From the NCBI GenBank assembly GCA_964629645.1, contig CAZVSU010000031.1:1-26599 (forward strand): a stretch of 26,599 bases of DNA, given 5' to 3'. The stretch comes from JAAKFL01 sp964629645 (GTDB lineage Bacteria; Chlamydiota; Chlamydiia; Chlamydiales; SLFE01). Shown here one piece after another: positions 16,101 to 23,256 of this stretch. A program made the position numbers and the translations under genes. How positions within the stretch are numbered: the stretch's first letter is position 1; every line of letters begins with the position of its first letter. The notes below the pieces were generated by a model that did not search any database, was not told the DNA's origin, and saw only the letters and a program-made list of their open reading frames with translations.

Positions 16101-17325
16101 TTACAAGCAGCTTCTCAATACCAAGTCGATCGAGCCTCTGCAAACATTCAACATTGAGCTTGGAACGAGAATTCGCGTCGAAGAAGGTCACAAGGTTGAG
16201 GCCGGCGTCAAAATTGCGGAATGGGAGCAGCACAATATCCCGATCATCTGCGATCGTCCGGGTTATGTCAAATACGAAGACTTGGTCGAAGGAATTTCAA
16301 CTGAAAGGGTGACCAACAAGCAAACGGGACAGGTTGAAACGATCGTCAAACAACATCGCGGCGAGCTTCATCCTCAGATTGCCATTTATTCTGATAAACA
16401 ATTCGACGAGCTTGTCGGAACCTATCCGATTCCAAGCGGCGCGATTATTTCGGTCGACGAAAACCAATTTGCGACGGCAGGAACCCTCTTGGCAAGATTG
16501 CCGCGCGGGGCAATGAAGACAAAAGACATCACTGGGGGTCTGCCACGAGTCGCCGAGCTGCTTGAGGCGAGAAAACCTAAAGATGCGTCTGAAATTGCAA
16601 AAATCGATGGTGTGGTTGATTTTGGTATTCACAAAAACAAGCGTCTTGTCATTGTTCGTGATGAAGTGTCAGGCATGCAGGAAGAACACTTGATTCCTCA
16701 TACGAAACATTTGATTGTCCAAAGGGGAGATCACGTCGTGAAAGGTCAGCAGCTAACCGATGGTGCTGTCATTCCCCACGAAATCCTCGAGGTTTGCGGC
16801 GTCCGTGAACTCCAGAAATATCTGGTGAACCAAGTTCAGGAAGTTTACAGATTGCAGGGTGTCGACATCAACGACAAGCACATCGAAATTGTTGTGCGAC
16901 AGATGCTGAAAAAGGTGCGTGTTGTCGATCCAGGTGACACAAGCATGCTTTATGGCGAAGAAGTTGATAAAAAACAATTTGAAATCGAAAACCAAAAGGT
17001 GACCTCCGAGGGGGGGAAGGCAGCGCAGGCAGCCCCTTCATTACTGGGTATCACAAAAGCGTCCCTCAGTACGGAATCCTTCATTTCCGCGGCATCATTC
17101 CAAGATACCACACGTATCTTGACAGAAGCCGCTTTCGAAGGGAAAAGGGACCAGCTGAAAGGGTTTAAAGAAAATGTCATCATGGGTCACTTAATACCTG
17201 CCGGTACTGGTTTTGCGCAACACCGTGAGGTGTATCGCAAATTCCACGCTGAGGAAGAAGAAGAGTTTGTGATTGACTTTGAAAGTATCGAAATGAACAA
17301 GCCGGCACCTGCTTCCCAGGGGTAA
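13129..17325 (+). CDS. rpoC: DNA-directed RNA polymerase subunit beta'
   Basis: The catalytic beta' subunit, 1398 residues, normal length. The N-terminal zinc-binding region has [20 protein letters not shown]. The active-site motif NADFDGDQM holds the three Mg-binding aspartates 455, 457 and 459. The C-terminal zinc site is built from the Cys in EHDCGTL and the cluster [11 protein letters not shown]. The bridge-helix/trigger-loop part ([21 protein letters not shown]... and the late [20 protein letters not shown]) is intact. AGGAGA precedes the ATG. The gene closes the core operon and is followed by a strong terminator. In Chlamydia, tal is often found after rpoC; here the strand switches instead. 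Confidence 0.99.
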   Translation: [1398 protein letters not shown]

Positions 17326-17350
17326 GCGTCGGCATCAGCGACGATAATCG

Positions 17351-17380
17351 AAAGGCGAGTGGTCACTCGCCTTTCTTTTT
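17351..17380 (+). terminator. Intrinsic terminator after rpoC
   Basis: A near-perfect palindrome pairs AAAGGCGAGT (17351-17360) with ACTCGCCTTT (17365-17374) around GGTC, followed by a T-rich tail (CTTTTT) up to 17380. It starts 25 bases after the rpoC stop and touches the stop codon of the convergent small gene at 17379, so it may serve both strands. Confidence 0.9.
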
Positions 17381-17630
17381 ATTGCTGAAGCCTTTTGTAG
17401 GCGACATAACAGACAAGAGAAAACCCTGTCCATTTCACCATCATCGGCATCGACTCTTCGGGATCGAAGCAAAGGACGCTGCAGAGACTCATAAGTGCAA
17501 AGCCGAAAGCGCACATGTACGCTGCCACTCGGGCCGCAGCTTTATTGAACCGTGCCGGGTTTGCCTCTGATTCGTAAAGGCCTAGTGTCATTTCCTGTGC
17601 TTCTTCACGAATAACATCAGTTGGAGTCAT
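17379..17630 (-). CDS. Small two-helix membrane protein, unknown function
   Basis: An 83-residue protein not recognised from any family. An acidic, soluble N-terminus (residues 1-30, containing REEAQEMTLGLYESEANPAR) is followed by two hydrophobic segments, about 35-55 (VAAYMCAFGFALMSLCSVLC) and 63-79, with a basic end YKRLQQ. The gene is supported by a textbook AAGGAGG Shine-Dalgarno before the ATG and by its neat fit against the rpoC terminator. It is separated from the NUDIX gene by 117 bases on the same strand and may be the last gene of that unit or stand alone. Confidence 0.7.
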   Translation of the reverse strand: MTPTDVIREEAQEMTLGLYESEANPARFNKAAARVAAYMCAFGFALMSLCSVLCFDPEESMPMMVKWTGFSLVCYVAYKRLQQ

Positions 17631-17747
17631 GAAATACCTCCTTATCGATTTGGCTGTCAGGGAAATATAATAGGCAATGAGACTAAAGAACTGTTTGCTT
17701 AAACTTTTCTTAACATTTAGAGTTATTATTCACAAATATACTGAATA

Positions 17748-18284
17748 TCAGCGATTTAATGTGAAACCACAGAGGGCGAGCCCTGCGAGTAAAATGCCAT
17801 CGACAGCGGCGCCTGATAGAATAGCCGCTTTGAGCATCTCTTTTGTCATTAAGGTCGTTTGGATGAGTTCGCCTTCCTCGGGATCAGGAGATCGGATTTG
17901 GCGGCAGTTGGAAGTATGGACGTAAATGACTTTTTGGTCACAGATACCGGGCATAGGATATGCGCTTCCGATAATTTTGTGATCGTGAGATGAAAACCCT
18001 GTTTCTTCTAATAGTTCTCGCTTTGCGCCTTCAATGGGCGTTTCATCCCCTAGGAAACCTCCCGGTAAACTGAGGACGGTTGCGCCAGTGGCATGTCGAT
18101 ATTCTTCGTTAATGATGGTACGCCCCATTGTATCTTGAGCAATAATTGAGACGGAAAGGGGGGTAGGCAAAGATAATGTGAAGTGGTCATGCTCATATCC
18201 GTTTTGAAATTTGAGGCGCTGCTTTTTCACTTTAAGAAATTGATGGAATACGCATTCTGTGGAGAGCTCATCAGGGGGTGTCAT
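17748..18284 (-). CDS. NUDIX hydrolase, ADP-ribose pyrophosphatase-like
   Basis: Likely hydrolyses a nucleoside diphosphate linked to another group, such as ADP-ribose. The 178-residue protein carries a complete 23-residue NUDIX box at 75-97, with G75, E81, R89-E90-L91, E93-E94 and G96 all present. The preceding EYRHATGATVLSLPGG resembles the QYR...ELPAG segment of ADP-ribose/NDP-sugar pyrophosphatases. The last 20 residues are hydrophobic (GILLAGLALCGF), an unusual tail that may contact the membrane. The ATG overlaps the last 14 bases of the kinase gene, so the two are translationally coupled. The exact substrate is not determined by the motif. Confidence 0.88.
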   Translation of the reverse strand: MTPPDELSTECVFHQFLKVKKQRLKFQNGYEHDHFTLSLPTPLSVSIIAQDTMGRTIINEEYRHATGATVLSLPGGFLGDETPIEGAKRELLEETGFSSHDHKIIGSAYPMPGICDQKVIYVHTSNCRQIRSPDPEEGELIQTTLMTKEMLKAAILSGAAVDGILLAGLALCGFTLNR

Positions 18285-21200
18285 GAATCATTACCTGTTG
18301 TCTTGCGTAATTGTGAAAAAGTTTTGAGTTTTCCTCGTCGCCGACGCAATGGTAGTAAAGTGAAAGTTGTTTATACAGTTGTCTTTTTTCCCACATAAAG
18401 GCTTGCCGCATCCACCTGTTGTTTTCGTTTAAATGTCCATTAAGATAGTGGGTAGCGAGTGTCCAGGATCTAGGAAATGGGACCTCAAGAATACCTGAAA
18501 AATGGGCTTTTGCTATTTCGAGCCCCTCAACTGCTGCTAGAAAACAGCCGTACAAAAAATGAAGAGGACTCGATTCGTCGCTTATAAGCTCAATGGGTGT
18601 CCGATGAAAGAGTTCACCGGCTTCTTCCCATTTTTTTTGGAGCAATAGCGACCAGATCTGAAAAATATCGAGCCTGAGTTTTTGTTTTGTGTTCAGTGCA
18701 TCGGTGTTGATCCGCTCGAAAACCTCGGTGAGCCAAAGCGGTTTTTGCTTAACTAATGTATGCTCCATGAGAAAAAGTAAGAGCCGCATTTCATTAAAAT
18801 TGATATCCCGCTTTATCGATGCTAAAAAATCGGGAATGAGGTTTTGGTCTGGATGGCGCATTTGCTTGATGGCAAAAGCAAACGGCGTAAGATTTTTGCT
18901 TAAAAATTTGGTCTCTTCCCGGGGCCTTTCTTCAATGACTTTCTTGCACATCGCCTCAAGAAGCGGCAAATCTCCGATTTCCAAAACGGCGTAGAGGAGG
19001 TCGAAGACCAAAATAGGATAGAGAGTGTCGAGATTGAGGACTTCGGTTAGGAGTTCGTCCAGAAAATAGGGCGTCGCCAGCCAAAAACTGATCACTAGGC
19101 TCAGTTGAAGATGACGGATTTTTGTCGAGTGAGCGACACAAGGATCTTCTTGTATAAATGGGAGTTTTTCCCAATCTTTTTGCAAGTGGTCGATGAGCTT
19201 TTCGGTGTGGGGAATCTTTAAGATTTGAGGAATATGCCTCAAGGCCAAGAAAACGAGTTCATAGGTTGCGCGTCTTTGGTAGCGCGAGCATTCGTGCATG
19301 CGATAGACAACTTGCTCTTCCAATACATTGAGTAAAGGATGGTCCCGATAGCGACGGTAGGCCAGCATGTAGCATTTTATTTCTTCGTCGATATCGCCGA
19401 GCGCTTTATAGACTAAAGCTTTGCCTAAATATTCTAATGGAGCGCCAGGGGTCTCTTTGAGTTTCTCAAATTCGTCGAGCGCTTTTTCTAAAAGTTCTTC
19501 AGAATCGGCAGAGCTTTGCTCGTGACGGCTTTGTTCGATGAGGGTCACGCCAGCGCGAAACATCGCCTCTCGACCTTCAGCACGGCCGGGGAAAGTATAG
19601 CCGATTCGCTTGTACTCGATCAGGGCTTTCTCAAAGTCTTTGTGTGCAAAGAAAGCATCGGGGACGGCAAGGCAGTTCACCATGACACTTTCATTGCCGG
19701 TGTAAATGGATAGGGGAGTCATCTCAAAATTTGTGTCGCGGTAAATCACCCCAATGTGGGTTCCGGCCAGTGGAATGTGGCTGACGTAAGAAAACTGTAG
19801 AATATCGTTCAGGTAAAAGTAAATATTGTGATCAATTTTTTCGATTCGAATATCGTACCATTCGCCGGGATTGAGAAAGATTTCAGGCGCATGGAGAACT
19901 TCCACTGTGGAGCGCATCAATTTTGTGGCGCGATGTGATTCAGTCCCGATCCAAAGGCAGTACCCGTCGTTTAAATGTCTTCTCTCTGCTGCTTCCGGAA
20001 TGCTGAGTAGAAGGCCAATGCCGTGTCCATCGTCTTCAACTTTAACTCGTGTACGCAGTTGGACGGTTTCATTGAAGGATCCTTTCGAAATCATAAGCGC
20101 GACCCAGTCGGATAAATCGGGGCTCCGCGTGATGGCGGTAGGGCCTGACATCAGAACATGTTCTTGAAAAAGCCAATCCTTTTTCTGATTAATGTCGAGA
20201 TTGGCCACTTCGAACCACTCTGACCGTCCCTCAATGTAACTTTCGAGGTCATGGATCATCTCTTCAACGCTTTGGTAGCGGTCGTCGGGATTTTTTTCCA
20301 GGCACTTAAGGCAAATCCGCGACAAGATGGGAGGAACATCGCGGTACGGAGCCAGCTCTGACGGATCTTTGATCACCTCTTTGTCCATTTTTTCTCTAAA
20401 CTCTTCAAGACTGCCTCTCTTAAATGGGCTTCTTAGAGTCAACATCACATAAAGCAAGACGCCAAGAGCGTAAATATCTGTCGATTTTGTCGCCGGGTGT
20501 CCGCGTGCGCGCTCAGGAGCCATGTAAGAAATGGTTCCGACGACTTTTCCTATCTTAGTGATATCGGATCCGGACGGGGATTTGACTTCGGCAAGTTCGT
20601 CATCATCGCTGCTTTGTTCTGTCAATTTTGTCAATCCCCAATCCAAAATCATCACTTCGCCGAACTTTCCGATGATGATATTTTCTCCTTTGATATCGCG
20701 GTGAAGGACGCCGTGAGAGTGCGCATAGGAAATAGCCTGACAAACGCTGATTAATATGCGGGTCAACGAGGGGATGCTGGCAAGCGGCAAGTCTTTTTTA
20801 CGCGCTTTATTGATGATTTCGCGAAGGGTTTGACCTTCTACATAAGGCATCGTGTAGTAGATGGCGTCTCCATCCTCGTGAATCGAATAGATAGGAATAA
20901 TAGCAGGGTGTGTGAGCTGCGCTGTGATGCGCGCTTCTTTTAGAAATCGTCGCTTTAATGTCTTGTACGTGTCTAAGTCAGTCCGGACACGCTTTAAAGC
21001 AATTTTCCTTCCGCAAGTAGGGTCGTAGGATAAAAAGACTTCCCCCATGCCGCCTTTCCCGATACGGCTTAAAATTTGATACTGGCCAATGCTGAATTGC
21101 ACTTGGTCTTCGTCAATGAGCTGGTCGGGTACGGTCGGGTAGTCGTAATCGGAAAATAAGCTCGTGTCTGCTGCCTTGTCTAATTCTTTTCCACAATAGG

Positions 21201-21300
21201 AACAGTATTTCGGCCTGGTTTTAGACAAGACAAAAAAGTGTGAAGAGCATGAAGGGCAGACCACCTCATCGGTCTTTGAGTGTGACGGGTTGTTGTTCAT
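18271..21300 (-). CDS. pknD: Chlamydial PknD-like serine/threonine kinase
   Basis: A 1009-residue Hanks-type kinase. Residues 15-36 form a zinc ribbon (CPSC ... CSYC). The kinase domain (about 74-350) has the glycine loop IGKGGMGEVFL, Lys103, helix-C Glu122, HRDIKGEN with Asp202 and Asn207, DWG at 220-222 in place of DFG, and APE at 261-263; all catalytic residues are present. A beta-sandwich, lectin-like part follows (about 363-540, with WYDIRIEKIDHNIYFYLND), then a long helical, TPR-like C-terminal half (from about 544). This layout matches the chlamydial PknD family; the Chlamydia protein is about 930 residues. No membrane helix is evident. The start is 3 bases after the preceding gene's stop, with only a weak ribosome site, so coupling is likely. 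Targets are unknown. Confidence 0.9.
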   Translation of the reverse strand: MNNNPSHSKTDEVVCPSCSSHFFVLSKTRPKYCSYCGKELDKAADTSLFSDYDYPTVPDQLIDEDQVQFSIGQYQILSRIGKGGMGEVFLSYDPTCGRKIALKRVRTDLDTYKTLKRRFLKEARITAQLTHPAIIPIYSIHEDGDAIYYTMPYVEGQTLREIINKARKKDLPLASIPSLTRILISVCQAISYAHSHGVLHRDIKGENIIIGKFGEVMILDWGLTKLTEQSSDDDELAEVKSPSGSDITKIGKVVGTISYMAPERARGHPATKSTDIYALGVLLYVMLTLRSPFKRGSLEEFREKMDKEVIKDPSELAPYRDVPPILSRICLKCLEKNPDDRYQSVEEMIHDLESYIEGRSEWFEVANLDINQKKDWLFQEHVLMSGPTAITRSPDLSDWVALMISKGSFNETVQLRTRVKVEDDGHGIGLLLSIPEAAERRHLNDGYCLWIGTESHRATKLMRSTVEVLHAPEIFLNPGEWYDIRIEKIDHNIYFYLNDILQFSYVSHIPLAGTHIGVIYRDTNFEMTPLSIYTGNESVMVNCLAVPDAFFAHKDFEKALIEYKRIGYTFPGRAEGREAMFRAGVTLIEQSRHEQSSADSEELLEKALDEFEKLKETPGAPLEYLGKALVYKALGDIDEEIKCYMLAYRRYRDHPLLNVLEEQVVYRMHECSRYQRRATYELVFLALRHIPQILKIPHTEKLIDHLQKDWEKLPFIQEDPCVAHSTKIRHLQLSLVISFWLATPYFLDELLTEVLNLDTLYPILVFDLLYAVLEIGDLPLLEAMCKKVIEERPREETKFLSKNLTPFAFAIKQMRHPDQNLIPDFLASIKRDINFNEMRLLLFLMEHTLVKQKPLWLTEVFERINTDALNTKQKLRLDIFQIWSLLLQKKWEEAGELFHRTPIELISDESSPLHFLYGCFLAAVEGLEIAKAHFSGILEVPFPRSWTLATHYLNGHLNENNRWMRQAFMWEKRQLYKQLSLYYHCVGDEENSKLFHNYARQQVMIHDTP

Positions 21301-21303
21301 AAG

Positions 21304-21690
21304 TCATCGATTTTTTGTCAGCTGAGAGAGAAGCTCAACGGCTTCTTGCGAGGCTTCTTTGACTATGCAGCTGTGTCCCAGTTCTTCATCGTAGTAAATT
21401 CCATTGAAAGAGCTGTATGATGCGGCCATCTGTTGAAAGAGGGCGTGTGCGCCGTGTTCATCGCGCTCGGGCAAAGTGAACCGCTTTCCGCAGTCGACAA
21501 AAACCAAGGGTTTAAGCGTCCAATGCCTTTTGGCCAGTCGAATGGCATCTTCTGGGGTGATCCCTTTCACTTTGGTCGGGGAGTCTCCCATAAACCACTG
21601 GTAAGTTTCCGATCCTGTTTTTCTCAAAAAAAGGGTGTGTGCTTTTCTGCCGTCGATGAGCTTTGCGACATGCACGATATCAAAAGTCAT
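21304..21690 (-). CDS. Conserved-looking unknown protein in the pknD unit
   Basis: A 128-residue soluble protein that I do not recognise. It starts with a predicted beta/alpha fold (FDIVHVAKLIDGRKAHTLFL), contains GITPEDAIRLAKRHWTLKPLVFV in the middle and ends in a helix. No membrane segment or signal peptide is visible. The ATG has GAGGA upstream and overlaps the 3' end of the membrane protein gene by 11 bases. Its stop is 3 bases before the kinase start. This double coupling suggests that it works with the kinase, for example as a regulator or substrate; that is inference. Confidence 0.75.
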   Translation of the reverse strand: MTFDIVHVAKLIDGRKAHTLFLRKTGSETYQWFMGDSPTKVKGITPEDAIRLAKRHWTLKPLVFVDCGKRFTLPERDEHGAHALFQQMAASYSSFNGIYYDEELGHSCIVKEASQEAVELLSQLTKNR

Positions 21691-22054
21691 GTTTTTCGTC
21701 CTCGCTTACTTGCTGGCTGACGTCGGCAGCAAAATCTTCGGGAGACCTTTCTTTACGGACAAAAAGTTCGCGGAATATCAGCCAGATGCCTGCAAGGGTA
21801 AAGAGCACGGGAACCGCGACCGACCATCTGGGACTGAAAGTAAAAAAAACAAAAAGACCGCCGAAAATCAGGACTGAAAGGGCGAGATCGTAATACCGGC
21901 CTCTCAAAGTATCCTTAACACCCAAAGTCACAGCTAATGCGGCGAGGATCCCGGGCCACCACTGATTTGTGAAGAACAAGATGCCAAGACTGATCAGAAA
22001 GACACCGGAAGAAATCGAATTGGCCCGCTGGTGGGTGACGATAGGCTGAGACAT
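21680..22054 (-). CDS. Four-helix integral membrane protein, first gene of the pknD unit
   Basis: A 124-residue protein with four predicted membrane helices near residues 14-29, 33-47, 56-72 and 77-93. A short polar N-terminus precedes them, and an acidic soluble tail (RKERSPEDFAADVSQQVSEDEK) follows. The pattern resembles small LiaI/DUF5668-type membrane proteins, but I cannot assign it firmly. A strong AGGAGG ribosome site precedes the ATG at 22054. Being first in a packed unit with the kinase, it could serve as membrane anchor or sensor for the otherwise soluble PknD-like protein. A possible promoter (TTGAGG near 22103, TAGATT near 22080 on the minus strand) is weak. Confidence 0.78.
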   Translation of the reverse strand: MSQPIVTHQRANSISSGVFLISLGILFFTNQWWPGILAALAVTLGVKDTLRGRYYDLALSVLIFGGLFVFFTFSPRWSVAVPVLFTLAGIWLIFRELFVRKERSPEDFAADVSQQVSEDEKHDF

Positions 22055-22116
22055 GAGAGAAACCTCCTAACTATAATCTAACCCATTGAGTTTATTTCCT
22101 CAAGGAGAGATCAAGA

Positions 22117-22139
22117 GCGGGGCCTAATGTCAGCCCCGC
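22117..22139 (-). terminator. GC-rich hairpin, possible terminator after the SnoaL-like gene
   Basis: The stem GCGGGGC (22117-22123) / GCCCCGC (22133-22139) has a 9-base loop. On the minus strand it follows the SnoaL-like gene by 12 bases and is followed by TCTTGATCTCT, a poor U-tract, so its strength is uncertain. Confidence 0.5.
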
Positions 22140-22151
22140 CGTTTCGATCAT

Positions 22152-22592
22152 TTAGCGTTGGCTGGCATAAGCTTTTGTGGAGACGACGCCGAGTTGCGTC
22201 AACATGCCCAGTTCATCCCAATTTTGAAAAATTTCGGTGATTTTACCGTTTTTAATGCGGTAAAGAGACGTTCCCGTCAGATCGATACTTTTGCCTGTTG
22301 CGGGAATTCCGGGCAGATCTCTCTCGTGTGTGGCCACCACGTGCCATCGCACAGCGACGTTGTCGCCTGATCCAAAGATTTCTTCGATTGTGACTGTTTT
22401 GCTTGGAAACGCATGGGCATACATTTCTTCATGTTTCTTAAATCCGGCAAGGCCTGTTTTAAAATGGGCAGCCGAAGGGCAGTTAAATTGACAGTTCCTG
22501 TCAATTAAGCTGTCGGCGAGGCTTAAATCCCCGCTCGAGAAGAGCTCGTTGTACAACTTTTCGACAAGCTGGATGTTCTTTTTTTCTGACAT
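22152..22592 (-). CDS. SnoaL-like (NTF2-fold) protein, ester cyclase-type
   Basis: A 146-residue protein of the SnoaL-like/ester cyclase group in the NTF2-like superfamily. Visible features are the N-terminal helix VEKLYNELFSSGDLSLADSLID, the block FGSGDNVAVRWHVVATHERD, the hallmark GIPATGKSIDLTGTSLYRI, and KITEIFQNWDELGMLTQLG near the end. The fold makes a cone-shaped pocket. Members include polyketide cyclases but most have unknown substrates, so no reaction is assigned. AGGAGG lies just before the ATG. The gene stands alone between a hairpin on its 3' side and a 131-base spacer before the DUF192 gene on the same strand. Confidence 0.88.
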   Translation of the reverse strand: MSEKKNIQLVEKLYNELFSSGDLSLADSLIDRNCQFNCPSAAHFKTGLAGFKKHEEMYAHAFPSKTVTIEEIFGSGDNVAVRWHVVATHERDLPGIPATGKSIDLTGTSLYRIKNGKITEIFQNWDELGMLTQLGVVSTKAYASQR

Positions 22593-22723
22593 AAGAGGCC
22601 TCCTGTTGTTGATATTTTTTTAAACAACTAAGAATAAGTAATATAAACTGTTATTAGGAAAGTAATGAGACGATCTATTTGGGTGATACCGGGTGAGTCA
22701 ATTAGTGTCAAAGATCCTGGCGA

Positions 22724-23218
22724 TCAAGGGGATGACGTCTTGAGGATCGCAGCATGTGGTGTTTGCTCGGACCATTTGATGGTGTCCCCGCATGAGACTC
22801 CATTTTTTTGAAACCACCCTCCCTCCATTTCCAAAGCGTGGCGGTAAGCGTGGCGAGGGGTAACGGACTCGGACAAAAATAGCCGGATGGTGGGATCGTC
22901 GCTTCGTAGATTAGGGGGATCTTTAGACGCATCGACAAGTTCGGGGTGGGCTTTGAGTTCTCGGATTTCTTGTATTTTGCCTGAATCATCTAAAAATGCG
23001 ATCGATAAGGGTATGGGGCAGTTGTACATCCATACGGAATGTCGTCGCTTCTCAGGGTGGTGAAAAAGCATGCCGTGATTCGGCTTCAAGTGATTGCGAA
23101 GCATGAGGCCCTGCTGCCGCTCCTTAAGGGTCTTTGCATGCTCAACGGTAATCGGAATGACACCTTGTGCACAAATCATTAAAGGGCATAAAAAGAAGTA
23201 TAGGCGAATGAGAATCAT
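22724..23218 (-). CDS. Exported DUF192-family protein
   Basis: A DUF192 protein of unknown function. With the ATG at 23218 (164 aa) the first residues MILIRLYFFLCPLMICAQG form a signal peptide with likely cleavage after ICA, placing the mature protein outside the cytoplasm. DUF192 hallmarks follow: KERQQGLMLRNHLKPNHGML, then RRHSVWMYNCPIPLSIAFLD. The C-terminal part contains RHALEMEGGWFQKNGVSCGD, a typical family ending. A longer frame from 23278 would overlap the start of the divergent flavoprotein gene and bury the signal peptide, so it is not chosen. There is no Shine-Dalgarno; TATAGT on the minus strand (23225-23230) lies six bases before the ATG, the same geometry as sufE. Confidence 0.85.
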   Translation of the reverse strand: MILIRLYFFLCPLMICAQGVIPITVEHAKTLKERQQGLMLRNHLKPNHGMLFHHPEKRRHSVWMYNCPIPLSIAFLDDSGKIQEIRELKAHPELVDASKDPPNLRSDDPTIRLFLSESVTPRHAYRHALEMEGGWFQKNGVSCGDTIKWSEQTPHAAILKTSSP

Positions 23219-23224
23219 AACATA

Positions 23225-23232
23225 ACTATAAA
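23225..23232. promoter_or_regulatory. Overlapping divergent -10 elements (DUF192 / flavoprotein)
   Basis: On the minus strand TATAGT (23225-23230) precedes the DUF192 ATG by six bases; on the plus strand TATAAA (23227-23232) lies 24 bases before the flavoprotein ATG. Neither has a convincing -35, so activator help or weak transcription is likely if they are real. Confidence 0.35.
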
Positions 23233-23256
23233 CAATTAAATGATTTGAGGATAGTG

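Noticed and set aside
15295..16632. Minus-strand frames inside rpoC (15295-15606, 15688-15930, 16297-16632)
   Set aside because: They are antisense shadows of a fully conserved rpoC and have no ribosome sites or family features.
22613..22636. Inverted repeat GTTGTT/AACAAC before the SnoaL-like gene
   Set aside because: Short, AT-rich and with a 12-base loop; could easily arise by chance.
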